From: Pseudoxanthomonas indica
GTDB lineage: Bacteria; Pseudomonadota; Gammaproteobacteria; Xanthomonadales; Xanthomonadaceae
Assembly: GCF_900167565.1 (NCBI RefSeq)
Contig: NZ_FUZV01000001.1
Location: 310,001 to 374,000, forward strand
Reading direction: 5' to 3'
DNA: 64,000 nt
Part shown: positions 50,941 to 58,994 of the stretch, in pieces
Layout: every line of letters starts with the position of its first letter
Position numbering within the stretch: the first letter of the stretch is position 1
Notes under the pieces: generated by a model
Database searches by the model: none
What the model saw: the letters and a program-made list of their open reading frames with translations, nothing else
What the model was told of the DNA's origin: nothing
Made by a program: the position numbers and the translations under genes

Positions 50941-53148
50941 TCAGAAATCCCAGCGTGCCGTCAGCGACACCTGGCGCGGCGGACCATAGAAGCCGGTCAG
51001 CACGCCATAGGCCGGGATGTTGTAACCGGTGGTGCGGAATTCCTTGTCGGCCAGGTTGGTGCCCTGCAGCGACAGCGACCAGGCATTGTCGATCTTCCAG
51101 ATCACGCCGGCGTTGACCAGGCCATAGCCGTCCTGCTTGATCGCCGGGCTCAGATCCGTGGTCGGCCACACTTCGCTCTGGTAGGCGTAGCTGACGCGCG
51201 CGGACAGGTTGCCGCCACTGGCCAGGTCGGTGCGGTATTCCAGGTTGAGCGCACCGGAGAAATCCGGGGCGTTGGTGAACTTCTGGGTGTCGGCGATATC
51301 GACCCCGCTGCTGATGAACTCGTCGTACTTGGCGTCCAGCCAGGCCAGGTTGCCGCTGATCATCCAGTTGCGCGTCGGCAGGTACTGGTACTCCACTTCC
51401 AGGCCTTCCACGTGGCCCTTGCCGGCGTTGGTGAAGTCGCCGAAGAAGCTCTGGCTGCCATTGGGAAGCGTGTAGCTGGTGAATACCGACAGCTGGATAT
51501 CTTCGTATTTGTTGTAGAAGTAGGCCAGGTTGAGGAACATCCGCTGATCCAGCAGCGACATCTTGCTGCCGATCTCGTAGCTGTCGACCTGCTCGTCATC
51601 GAACGGCTCGCCCGAACGCGGCACCGCGGTGGTGTTGGCGCGGATGTTGTAGCCGCCGGACTTGAAGCCGCGCGTGGCCAGCGCGTAGACCATGATGTCG
51701 GGCGTGATCTGGTAGTCGATGGAGACCTTCGGCGAGAAGTTCTTGAAGTTCACCGTCTTGTCGAAATTGGCCGCCGTGCCCCAGCTCGTGCTGTAGCTCA
51801 GGTCGGTGTAGAAGCGGTTGAGCGCGATGGCGTGCTTGTCTTCGTCGGTATAGCGCGCACCGACGTCGAGCTTCCACTTCTCGGCCAGATCGAAGGTCCA
51901 GTCGGCATAGACCGCATAGCTCTTGGTGTTGACCACGCCCTGGGTATCGCCGTACAGCGGGTTGGTCAGCGCCGGCGGCAGTGCCGGATTCCAGAAATGG
52001 TTGAGCACCTGGCCACCGGCATCGCCATCGAATGCGTACAGGCCCATCACGCCACGCGCGCGACCGCCGCCGTCGTAGTTGACCTGTAGTTCGTTGCTGA
52101 GCTGGTTGTCGTTGTAGAACGCACGCACGTCGACCAGGGTCAGCGGGGTGGTGTCGAAGTCGATGTTGGTCTCGGTATCGGACTCGCGCTTGGCCAGCAC
52201 GTACTTCAAGGTCCAGTCCTCGCTGGCGCGCCAGTTGACGGTGACCGAGCCGCCCTTCATGTCGGTGTCGTTGACATTGCGCATGCCGCTGCGGATGTCG
52301 TAGCGATCCGACAGCGGCGGATAGGCCGGCGCCAGCGGATTGGCCGCCAGCATCTGCGCGCCGCGCATGCCGGACTTGTCACCCATCCAGTCGAAGGCGA
52401 ACTGCACGTCGACGTTGTCGCCGGCATAGGCGCCCAGTTGCAGGCGGGCGGCGTTGATTTCCTTGTCGCTGACTTCCTGGCCGTTGGTGGTGTTCTCACC
52501 GTAGCCGTCGCGATTCATGCTGGCCACCGCCACGCGCGCACGCAGGCCGCTGTCGGCGCCGCCAATCGCACCGCCCAGACCGGCCTTGACGTCGAGCTGG
52601 TTGTAGCTGCCGACCGTCACCGAGGCGAAGCCTTCGGGTTCGGTGCCCAGGCCGCGCGAGACGTACTTGATGGCGCCGCCGATGGTGTTCTTGCCGTACA
52701 GCGTGCCCTGCGGGCCGCGCAGCACTTCGATGCGCTCGACATCGAACACATCGAGCAGGGCGCCCTGCGGACGGGCGATGTAGACGTCATCCAGGTAGAT
52801 GCCCACGCCCGGATCGACGCCCCACAGCGGATCGGCCTGGCCGATGCCGCGCAGGTAGGCGGTGACCGTGCTGGTGGAACCGCGCGCGGCGTAGATGGTC
52901 AGGTTGGGCACCTGCGTATCCAGATCGCCCAGGTCGCGCACATTCAACTTGTCCAGCGCCTCGGAGGTGAACGCGGTCACCGCCACCGGCACGTCCTGCA
53001 GGGTTTCCTCGCGCTTGCGCGCAGTCACCGTGACCGAGTCCAGCGTGGTGGCTTGCGTGCCGGTGGTGGCGGCTTCCTGCGACCAAACCGGTGCGGTGGT
53101 GGCCAACAAGACAACGGCAATGGCCGTGCTCAAAGACTTGCGCTTCAT
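50941..53148 (-). CDS. TonB-dependent receptor
   Basis: 735 residues from ATG 53148. Signal peptide ending PVWSQEA; TonB-box-like TLDSVTVTARKREETLQDVP; plug with RGPQGTLYGKNTIGGAIKYV and the PDVGIYLDDVYIARP-like segment; barrel ending SLTARWDF with terminal Phe. No STN domain, so it is a simple transporter. It is divergent from the GntP permease and shares its control region, suggesting a role in taking up hydroxybutyrate oligomers or related compounds. Confidence 0.9.
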   Translation of the reverse strand: MKRKSLSTAIAVVLLATTAPVWSQEAATTGTQATTLDSVTVTARKREETLQDVPVAVTAFTSEALDKLNVRDLGDLDTQVPNLTIYAARGSTSTVTAYLRGIGQADPLWGVDPGVGIYLDDVYIARPQGALLDVFDVERIEVLRGPQGTLYGKNTIGGAIKYVSRGLGTEPEGFASVTVGSYNQLDVKAGLGGAIGGADSGLRARVAVASMNRDGYGENTTNGQEVSDKEINAARLQLGAYAGDNVDVQFAFDWMGDKSGMRGAQMLAANPLAPAYPPLSDRYDIRSGMRNVNDTDMKGGSVTVNWRASEDWTLKYVLAKRESDTETNIDFDTTPLTLVDVRAFYNDNQLSNELQVNYDGGGRARGVMGLYAFDGDAGGQVLNHFWNPALPPALTNPLYGDTQGVVNTKSYAVYADWTFDLAEKWKLDVGARYTDEDKHAIALNRFYTDLSYSTSWGTAANFDKTVNFKNFSPKVSIDYQITPDIMVYALATRGFKSGGYNIRANTTAVPRSGEPFDDEQVDSYEIGSKMSLLDQRMFLNLAYFYNKYEDIQLSVFTSYTLPNGSQSFFGDFTNAGKGHVEGLEVEYQYLPTRNWMISGNLAWLDAKYDEFISSGVDIADTQKFTNAPDFSGALNLEYRTDLASGGNLSARVSYAYQSEVWPTTDLSPAIKQDGYGLVNAGVIWKIDNAWSLSLQGTNLADKEFRTTGYNIPAYGVLTGFYGPPRQVSLTARWDF

Positions 53149-53234
53149 GGGTCTCCCCTCCCTCAAGGAATGACGCGAAGGCGGACACATGCCGCCGATG
53201 CTGGGGAAGGCTATGGGGACCGCGAACGAAGCGG

Positions 53235-53250
53235 CATCGTACCTTCGTAC
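53235..53250. promoter_or_regulatory. GTAC-N4-GTAC motif between receptor and permease genes
   Basis: CATCGTACCTTCGTAC, followed by AGTGG as at 44516-44523 (CAAGTGG). It is 95 bases before the permease ATG and 86 bases before the receptor ATG on the other strand. Same motif as at 44500. Confidence 0.6.
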
Positions 53251-53345
53251 AGTGGGAGCGTGGAAAGCCGCTGCGGAATACTCGCCGCACCTGATCCGGC
53301 CCGGCCGGACGCACCCCTACCCGGCGCCAGGCCGAGGAGCGTTGG

Positions 53346-54743
53346 ATGTCTTTCCTGATCGTGTTGGCCGCGCTGTGCTTCCTGATGTTCGTGGCCTACC
53401 GCGGCTACAGCGTGATCCTGTTCGCGCCGATCGCGGCGCTGGGCGCGGTGCTGCTGACCGATCCTTCGCTGGTGGCGCCGATGTTCACCGGCTTGTTCAT
53501 GGACAAGATGGTCGGCTTCCTGAAGCTGTATTTCCCGGTGTTTTTGCTGGGCGCGGTGTTCGGCAAGCTGATTGAGATCTCCGGCTTCTCCAAGGCCATT
53601 GTGGCCGGCACCATCCGCCTGGTCGGCCGGCAGCGGGCGATGCTGTCGATCGTGCTGGTGTGCGCGCTGCTGACCTATGGCGGGGTGTCGCTGTTCGTGG
53701 TGGTGTTTGCGGTGTATCCGTTTGCCGCGGAAATGTTCCGCCAGAGCGATATTCCCAAGCGGCTGATCCCGGGCACCATCGCGCTGGGTGCGTTTACCTT
53801 CACCATGGATGCGCTGCCGGGTACGCCGCAGATCCAGAACATCATCCCCACCTCGTTCTTCGGCACCACTGCCTGGGCCGCGCCGGTGCTGGGTGTGGTG
53901 GGCGCAGTCTTTATCCTGTTGCTGGGCCTGAGCTATCTGGAATGGCGGCGCCGGGTGGCATTGCGGGTGGGCGAAGGCTACGGCGGTGAGCTGCGCAACG
54001 AACCCGAGCCCTTCCGCGGCGACAAGCTCGCGCATCCGTTGATTGCACTGCTGCCGCTGGTGTTGGTGGGGGTGGCGAACTTCCTGCTGGGCCGGTGGAT
54101 TCCGGGGTGGTATGGCGAGAGCCACGCGTTCGTGCCGGCGGTGATCGGCAACCCGGCGCCGGTGACGCAGGAAGTGTCCAAGGTCGCGGCGATCTGGGCG
54201 GTGCAAGGCGCGTTGTTGATCGGCATCGCCAGTGTGCTGCTGTTTGCGTGGAAGCCGGTGGTGGCCAGTTTTGCCGAGGGCACGCGCAATGCGATTGGTG
54301 GCGCGCTCCTGGCGTCGATGAATACCGCTTCGGAGTATGGCTTTGGCGCGGTGATTGCCGCCCTGCCCGGCTTCCTGGTGGTGGCTAATGCCTTGCAGGC
54401 GATCCCCAATCCGCTGGTCAACGAGGCGATCTCGGTGACGGCGCTGGCGGGTATTACGGGCTCGGCCTCGGGCGGTATGAGCATTGCGTTGGCGGCGATG
54501 GCCGAGAGTTTCATCGCCAATGCGCAGGCGGCGGGGATTCCGATGGAGGTGTTGCATCGGGTCGCTTCGATGGCCTCGGGCGGCATGGATACGTTGCCGC
54601 ATAACGGAGCGGTGATTACGCTATTGGCGGTCACTGGTTTGAGTCATCGGCAGTCTTACAAGGACATTTTTGCCATTACGGTGATCAAGACCTTGGCGGT
54701 GTTTGTGGTGATCGGGCTGTTTTATGCGACCGGGTGGGTTTGA
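53346..54743 (+). CDS. GntP-family permease, probable hydroxybutyrate transporter
   Basis: 465 residues, about 12-14 membrane helices. GntP landmarks are GGVSLFVVVFAVYPFAAEMF, TMDALPGTPQIQNIIPTSFF and the late ASGGMDTLPHNGAVITLL. The family moves gluconate and other small organic acids with protons; members in PHB contexts are annotated as D-beta-hydroxybutyrate permeases. The bdhA-type enzyme and the shared motif upstream support hydroxybutyrate as substrate. This is inference. Confidence 0.82.
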   Translation: MSFLIVLAALCFLMFVAYRGYSVILFAPIAALGAVLLTDPSLVAPMFTGLFMDKMVGFLKLYFPVFLLGAVFGKLIEISGFSKAIVAGTIRLVGRQRAMLSIVLVCALLTYGGVSLFVVVFAVYPFAAEMFRQSDIPKRLIPGTIALGAFTFTMDALPGTPQIQNIIPTSFFGTTAWAAPVLGVVGAVFILLLGLSYLEWRRRVALRVGEGYGGELRNEPEPFRGDKLAHPLIALLPLVLVGVANFLLGRWIPGWYGESHAFVPAVIGNPAPVTQEVSKVAAIWAVQGALLIGIASVLLFAWKPVVASFAEGTRNAIGGALLASMNTASEYGFGAVIAALPGFLVVANALQAIPNPLVNEAISVTALAGITGSASGGMSIALAAMAESFIANAQAAGIPMEVLHRVASMASGGMDTLPHNGAVITLLAVTGLSHRQSYKDIFAITVIKTLAVFVVIGLFYATGWV

Positions 54744-54766
54744 TATCGCGGGATGCATTGCTTGTT

Positions 54767-54871
54767 AGCGGGAGCAGGCCCTGCGAAACAGGGCCTGGAA
54801 TCCACATGGCCTCGAGCTGAGACTCTACGAGTAAGGGCTCCAGTCCCTGTTTCGCAGGGCCTGCTCCCGCT
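54767..54871. repeat. Palindromic repeat, copy R3
   Basis: Perfect 27-bp stem (arms 54767-54793 and 54845-54871). The interior CCTGGAATCCACATGGCCTC ... GTAAGGGCTCCAG matches R1. It lies 24 bases after the permease stop and may also act as its transcription end. Confidence 0.85.
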
Positions 54872-55001
54872 CTCTACAAATCTCGTCGCCTGATCGAAAA
54901 GCAAAAGCGAAGCCAAGCACAGCAAAGCCGAAGCCGAGGCAAACCGAGCCGAAGCCGGCAAACAAACCACCTGCTTTTGATGGACTAAAGGTGGCCTCTC
55001 A

Positions 55002-55109
55002 GAGCGGGGGCAGGTTCCTGCTGATCGGGACTGGAGCCCTTACTCGTAGAGTTTCAAATCGAGGCCATGTGGATTCCAGGCCCGATCAGCAGGGACCTGG
55101 CCCCGGCTC
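55002..55109. repeat. Palindromic repeat, copy R4 (inverted relative to R3)
   Basis: Arms 55002-55029 and 55081-55109 pair along most of their length. The interior is the R2 type (ACTGGAGCCCTTACTCGTAG ... GGCCATGTGGATTCCAGG). The 486-base gap 54744-55229 holds R3, an A-rich spacer with repeated AAGCCGAAGCC units, and R4. No gene is supported in it. Confidence 0.85.
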
Positions 55110-55229
55110 ACGCGCCCAACGAGTCGGGCCCCGGTTTTTGGCGCCAACCCCACACCGTGCACCAGTTCGCAGTCAGCGGACTCGGCTTGGCGAATACTGC
55201 GCGGGATTGGGGAATCCCGGATATCGCGC

Positions 55230-57071
55230 ATGACTCGTCGAACCACACCGGTCCGTCGGACCGCTTACCGCAGCCGTGCTTCACTGGCCGGCCATCCGAA
55301 CCCTCGCCGCGCCGACGGGGAAACCAGCGCGCCGCTCCCGCGCCACGCGGTGATGGCCGCCGCCCGCGCGCGCCAGCAGGATCTTTACGGCGGACGCAAT
55401 GCGCCGGCCTTCGCACCCCGCATCGACTCCGCCCACCCCGACGAGGGTCAACGGGCGGAAGACCTCAGCCAGCCGAGGATGTTCAAACTGGCAGCGCCGC
55501 CGTTTGCCGTGCGCGTGCTCAATCGACTGAGCTATGGCGTGACCCCTACGAGCTTGGCCGAGTTCAATGCGCTGGGCACGAGCGACAAGCAGCGGCTGGC
55601 CAATTGGGTCGACTGGCAGCTGGACTGGAACGCCATCGATGACAGCGCCACCGAAACCCGCCTGACCACTGCCGGCTACAGCACGCTGGGCAAGTCGTTG
55701 CAGCAGTTGTGGGCCGATCACGTGGCGCCGGATCCGGAATACAACGTGCGCATGCGCCCGGCCAACGAAGTGCAGCGCTCGGCGTTCGTGCGTGCGACTT
55801 ACTCGCGCCGGCAGTTGCGCGAGCTGCTGGTCAATTTCTGGCATGACCACTTCAATGTGCTGGGGACCGAATTCAGCGCCGGGCCGGTGTATCCGCACTA
55901 CACGCGCGATGTGATCCGCGCCAATGCCAAGGGCAATTTCCGCAGCATGCTCGAAGCCGTGGCCAAGAGCACGGCGATGCTCTACTTCCTCGACAACCTC
56001 AACAACTCGCGCTCCGGCCCCAACGAGAACTTCGCCCGCGAGTTGCTGGAGCTGCACACCTTTGGCGCGGAGAACTACCTGGGCTTCACCGATCCCTTCC
56101 AGGTGCCGCCCTGCCCGGAAGACCCCAACTACCCGATTGGCTACACCGATATCGACGTGTACGAGACCTCGGCCGCGTTCACCGGTTGGTCGGCGAAGAA
56201 CGGGCACTGGGAATTTCCCACCGAGAACGACGGCACCTTCGTCTATCGCCAGTCCTGGCACGACGCCGGACCCAAGTTTCTGCTGGGCATGTTGATCTAT
56301 CCCGAACAGCCGGCGATGAAAGACGGGCGCGACGTGCTGGATCGGCTGGCCAGCCATCCGCGGGTGGCCAAGTTCATCTGCAAGAAGCTGATCCGCCGCT
56401 TTGTCAGCGACACCCCCAAGCAGGCCTTGATCGACAGCGCGGCGGTGATCTTCCGCGCCAACTGGCAGCAGCCGGATCAGATTGAACGGGTGCTGCGGCA
56501 TATCCTCAATTCCGAGGACTTCCTCAACAGCTGGGGCTTGAAGAACCGGCGTCCGTTCGAAGCCACCGTGGCCGCCATGCGCGCGCTCGGCCTGGACTGG
56601 ACGGTGGCGGTCGGCGACGGCAAGAGCGATGACCTGATGTGGCGCTTCGGTTTCACCGGCCACGTGCCGTACAACTGGCCCGCACCCAATGGCTATCCCG
56701 ACACCGCGCAGGCGTGGTCGGGCGCCAATTCGTATGCGATGACGTGGAAGCTGCTCAACTGGATGACCGAGACCAGCAATGGCAGCAGCCCGCTGAGTCC
56801 GATCCTCGCCACCACCCGCAGCGGGGTGAGTTCGTGGACGGCCAACAACCTGGTGACCTTCTGGTGCAATCGCCTGCTCGGCTACCAGCCGGACGCCGCG
56901 CGCAAGCAGACGCTGGTGAATTTCATGGCGCAGAACGGTAACGCGGGCAGCTATGTGATTGCCGATACCGATGCCTGGGCCGGCAATGACCTGAAAGCGC
57001 ACTACAACCAGCAGCGCCTGCGCAGCATGGTCTCGTTGATCCTGATGTCCCCCGAATTCATGAGCCGCTGA
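55230..57071 (+). CDS. DUF1800 protein
   Basis: 613 residues. The DUF1800 core begins near residue 95 (RVLNRLSYGVTPTSLAEF) and shows WADHVAPDPEYNVRMRPANE, VNFWHDHFNV, NENFARELLELHTFG and KFICKKLIRRFVSD. The first 80 residues are Arg-rich and poorly conserved, so a later start is possible. The function is not established; DUF1800 proteins are nearly always paired with DUF1501 proteins, as here (10-base gap). Confidence 0.85.
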   Translation: MTRRTTPVRRTAYRSRASLAGHPNPRRADGETSAPLPRHAVMAAARARQQDLYGGRNAPAFAPRIDSAHPDEGQRAEDLSQPRMFKLAAPPFAVRVLNRLSYGVTPTSLAEFNALGTSDKQRLANWVDWQLDWNAIDDSATETRLTTAGYSTLGKSLQQLWADHVAPDPEYNVRMRPANEVQRSAFVRATYSRRQLRELLVNFWHDHFNVLGTEFSAGPVYPHYTRDVIRANAKGNFRSMLEAVAKSTAMLYFLDNLNNSRSGPNENFARELLELHTFGAENYLGFTDPFQVPPCPEDPNYPIGYTDIDVYETSAAFTGWSAKNGHWEFPTENDGTFVYRQSWHDAGPKFLLGMLIYPEQPAMKDGRDVLDRLASHPRVAKFICKKLIRRFVSDTPKQALIDSAAVIFRANWQQPDQIERVLRHILNSEDFLNSWGLKNRRPFEATVAAMRALGLDWTVAVGDGKSDDLMWRFGFTGHVPYNWPAPNGYPDTAQAWSGANSYAMTWKLLNWMTETSNGSSPLSPILATTRSGVSSWTANNLVTFWCNRLLGYQPDAARKQTLVNFMAQNGNAGSYVIADTDAWAGNDLKAHYNQQRLRSMVSLILMSPEFMSR

Positions 57072-57081
57072 GGTCATCGCG

Positions 57082-58575
57082 ATGAGCCGATTCACCCTGA
57101 CCCGTCGTGAGTTCGTCAAAGGCTGTGGCGCCGCCGCCGTAGTCGGCGCGACCGGCTCGACGATGCTGTTTTCCGAAGACGCCGCCGCAGCCGTCAATCC
57201 CTACGACACCGTCGTGCATCTGTTCCTGCGCGGTGGTATGGACGGCCTGAACCTGGTGGTGCCGATCAGCGGCGATGACCGTACGTTCTACGAGCAGGCA
57301 CGGCCGGATCTGGCGATTGCAGCCTCGGGCACTTACGGCGCCCTGCCGCTGACCCTGAGCACCAATGCGGCCACCGGTTTCGGCCTGCATCCCTCGGCCA
57401 CCGGCCTGCGCGATCTCTGGAACAGCGGTCGCCTGGCCATCGTGCACGCGGCCGGCATGAGCACCACGGTGACGCGCAGTCATTTCGATGCGCAGTTGTC
57501 GATCGATCTGGGCACGCCCGGCAAGTTCGGCACCGGCAGTGGCTGGATGACGCGCGCCTGGGACAGTCGTCCGGCCGGCACGCCGGCGGCGACGATGCCG
57601 GCGCTGGGCATCAGTGGCACGCAACCGGCCGGTTTGATGGCCTCCACCGCCGCGCTGACGATGAGCAGCGCCTCGGACTTCCAGCTCAATGCCGGCGCCT
57701 GGGGCTGGCAGATGACGCGGCCGGATTCGCCAGCCGGCCTGCGCGGCGTCAACGAGACGCTGGCGAGCCTGTGGATGGGCAATTCGGCGCTGGAGAAGAA
57801 TGGCAATCGCGCCGATGCGGCCTTGCGCCTGATCAAGCAGCAGACCTATGGCGCGCTGCCCGCGGCCTGGCCGACCGGCAGCTTCGCCCAGCAGTTGTGG
57901 ACGATTGCGCAGTCGATCCGCTTCAACCTGGGCCTGCGTTACGCCACCCTCGATCTGGGCGGCTGGGATACGCACGAGGGCCAGGGCACGGCCGGCAGCG
58001 GCTATCACTACTACCAGAACAAGATTGCCGAGCTGTCGCAGGCGCTGACCGCGTTCTTCAATGATTTGAATGCCGGCGGCGAGATGGCGCGGGTGACGGT
58101 GATCGTGCAGTCCGAGTTCGGTCGCCGCGTGCGCGCCAATGCCAACGGCGGCACCGATCATGGCTATGGCAATCCCTTGCTGGTGCTGGGTGGTCCGGTC
58201 AACGGCCGGCGTTTCTACGGCACCTGGCCGGGGCTGAATCCGGAAACCCTATCGCCCACCTTTGGCGATGTGCCGGTGACCACCGACTATCGGCGGGTGT
58301 TCTCCGAGATCCTGGTGCGGCGGATGGGCAATCTGAACCTCAGCACGGTGTTCCCGGCCTACAGTGGCTACAGCCCGCTGGGGATCGTGCAGGGCACGGA
58401 TCTGGCGGTGAACATGGCGGCGGCGCAGAGCCTGCCGATGACGGCGGCAAGCGGCGCATCAGCGGCGATGGTGGCGCAGGCCGCTGAAGCTTCGTCGCAT
58501 CAAGCAGCGACGCAGACACCTGACTGGCAGCGGCGCGGGCCGGTGGATCGGATGATCACACGTCGCGAGCGCTGA
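57082..58575 (+). CDS. DUF1501 protein, Tat-exported
   Basis: 497 residues. Twin-arginine signal TRREFVKGCGAAAVVG. The family pattern includes LFLRGGMDGLNLVVPI, ATGFGLHPSATGLRDLW, LGGWDTHEGQ and EFGRRVRANANGGTDHGYGN, which resemble sulfatase/alkaline-phosphatase-fold metal sites (Asp, His). Activity is unknown. It forms a two-gene unit with the DUF1800 gene. Confidence 0.87.
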   Translation: MSRFTLTRREFVKGCGAAAVVGATGSTMLFSEDAAAAVNPYDTVVHLFLRGGMDGLNLVVPISGDDRTFYEQARPDLAIAASGTYGALPLTLSTNAATGFGLHPSATGLRDLWNSGRLAIVHAAGMSTTVTRSHFDAQLSIDLGTPGKFGTGSGWMTRAWDSRPAGTPAATMPALGISGTQPAGLMASTAALTMSSASDFQLNAGAWGWQMTRPDSPAGLRGVNETLASLWMGNSALEKNGNRADAALRLIKQQTYGALPAAWPTGSFAQQLWTIAQSIRFNLGLRYATLDLGGWDTHEGQGTAGSGYHYYQNKIAELSQALTAFFNDLNAGGEMARVTVIVQSEFGRRVRANANGGTDHGYGNPLLVLGGPVNGRRFYGTWPGLNPETLSPTFGDVPVTTDYRRVFSEILVRRMGNLNLSTVFPAYSGYSPLGIVQGTDLAVNMAAAQSLPMTAASGASAAMVAQAAEASSHQAATQTPDWQRRGPVDRMITRRER

Positions 58576-58578
58576 CCG

Positions 58579-58665
58579 AAAAACAGGGGTCAGAGTGCCA
58601 ATTTCCCACGATGACCCACGATGATCTTGGACCTGGGAAATTGGCACTCTGACCCCTGTTTTTTT
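58579..58665. repeat. Perfect 30-bp inverted repeat, terminator-like
   Basis: Arms 58579-58608 and 58634-58663 are exact reverse complements and contain CAGGGGTCAGAGTGCCAATT. The loop is 25 bases with a doubled CCACGATGA. The right arm ends in a T-run, so it can terminate transcription of the DUF1501 gene, and the left A-run allows the same from the other side. The arm sequence looks like a mobile-type dispersed repeat. Confidence 0.8.
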
Positions 58666-58755
58666 CCCCAGTTTGCAACGTGCGTTGACACGCATGGGAG
58701 CGAGTTACAAGACTCGATGGCGCAACCTGCCTCGTTGCGCCTCTCAAGGAAGTCC

Positions 58756-58986
58756 ATGTCATCGCAGTCCCGCAATTCCACCGCCGCCTACGCGCTCAGT
58801 CCGGCCGGCTACCAGGCCTTGGTGCGCCTGATCGCGCAGCTCAACTTTTATGCGGCGCTGGCCCAGGTCGAGTTTTCCGATGCGCGCGACATCGAAATAT
58901 CGCGCGCTACGATTTCCGCCTGCTTCGCCGAGTTGGCCGATCAGGCCGGCCGGGTGTTGGCCGAGATGCGGCTTGTCGAGCACTGA
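58756..58986 (+). CDS. Small XAC0095-like protein
   Basis: 76 residues from ATG 58756, preceded by AAGGA at good spacing; a start at 58717 is an alternative. Helical, with AYALSPAGYQALVRLIAQLN then FYAALAQVEF. It resembles small conserved Xanthomonas proteins of the XAC0095 type, whose function is unknown. It is convergent with the epimerase-like gene (8-base gap). The family call is tentative. Confidence 0.5.
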   Translation: MSSQSRNSTAAYALSPAGYQALVRLIAQLNFYAALAQVEFSDARDIEISRATISACFAELADQAGRVLAEMRLVEH

Positions 58987-58994
58987 GTCCCGGA

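Noticed and set aside
55230..55510. Signal peptide or domain in the first 90 residues of the DUF1800 protein
   Set aside because: The segment is Arg/Ala/Pro-rich with no hydrophobic core; the start may simply be annotated too early.
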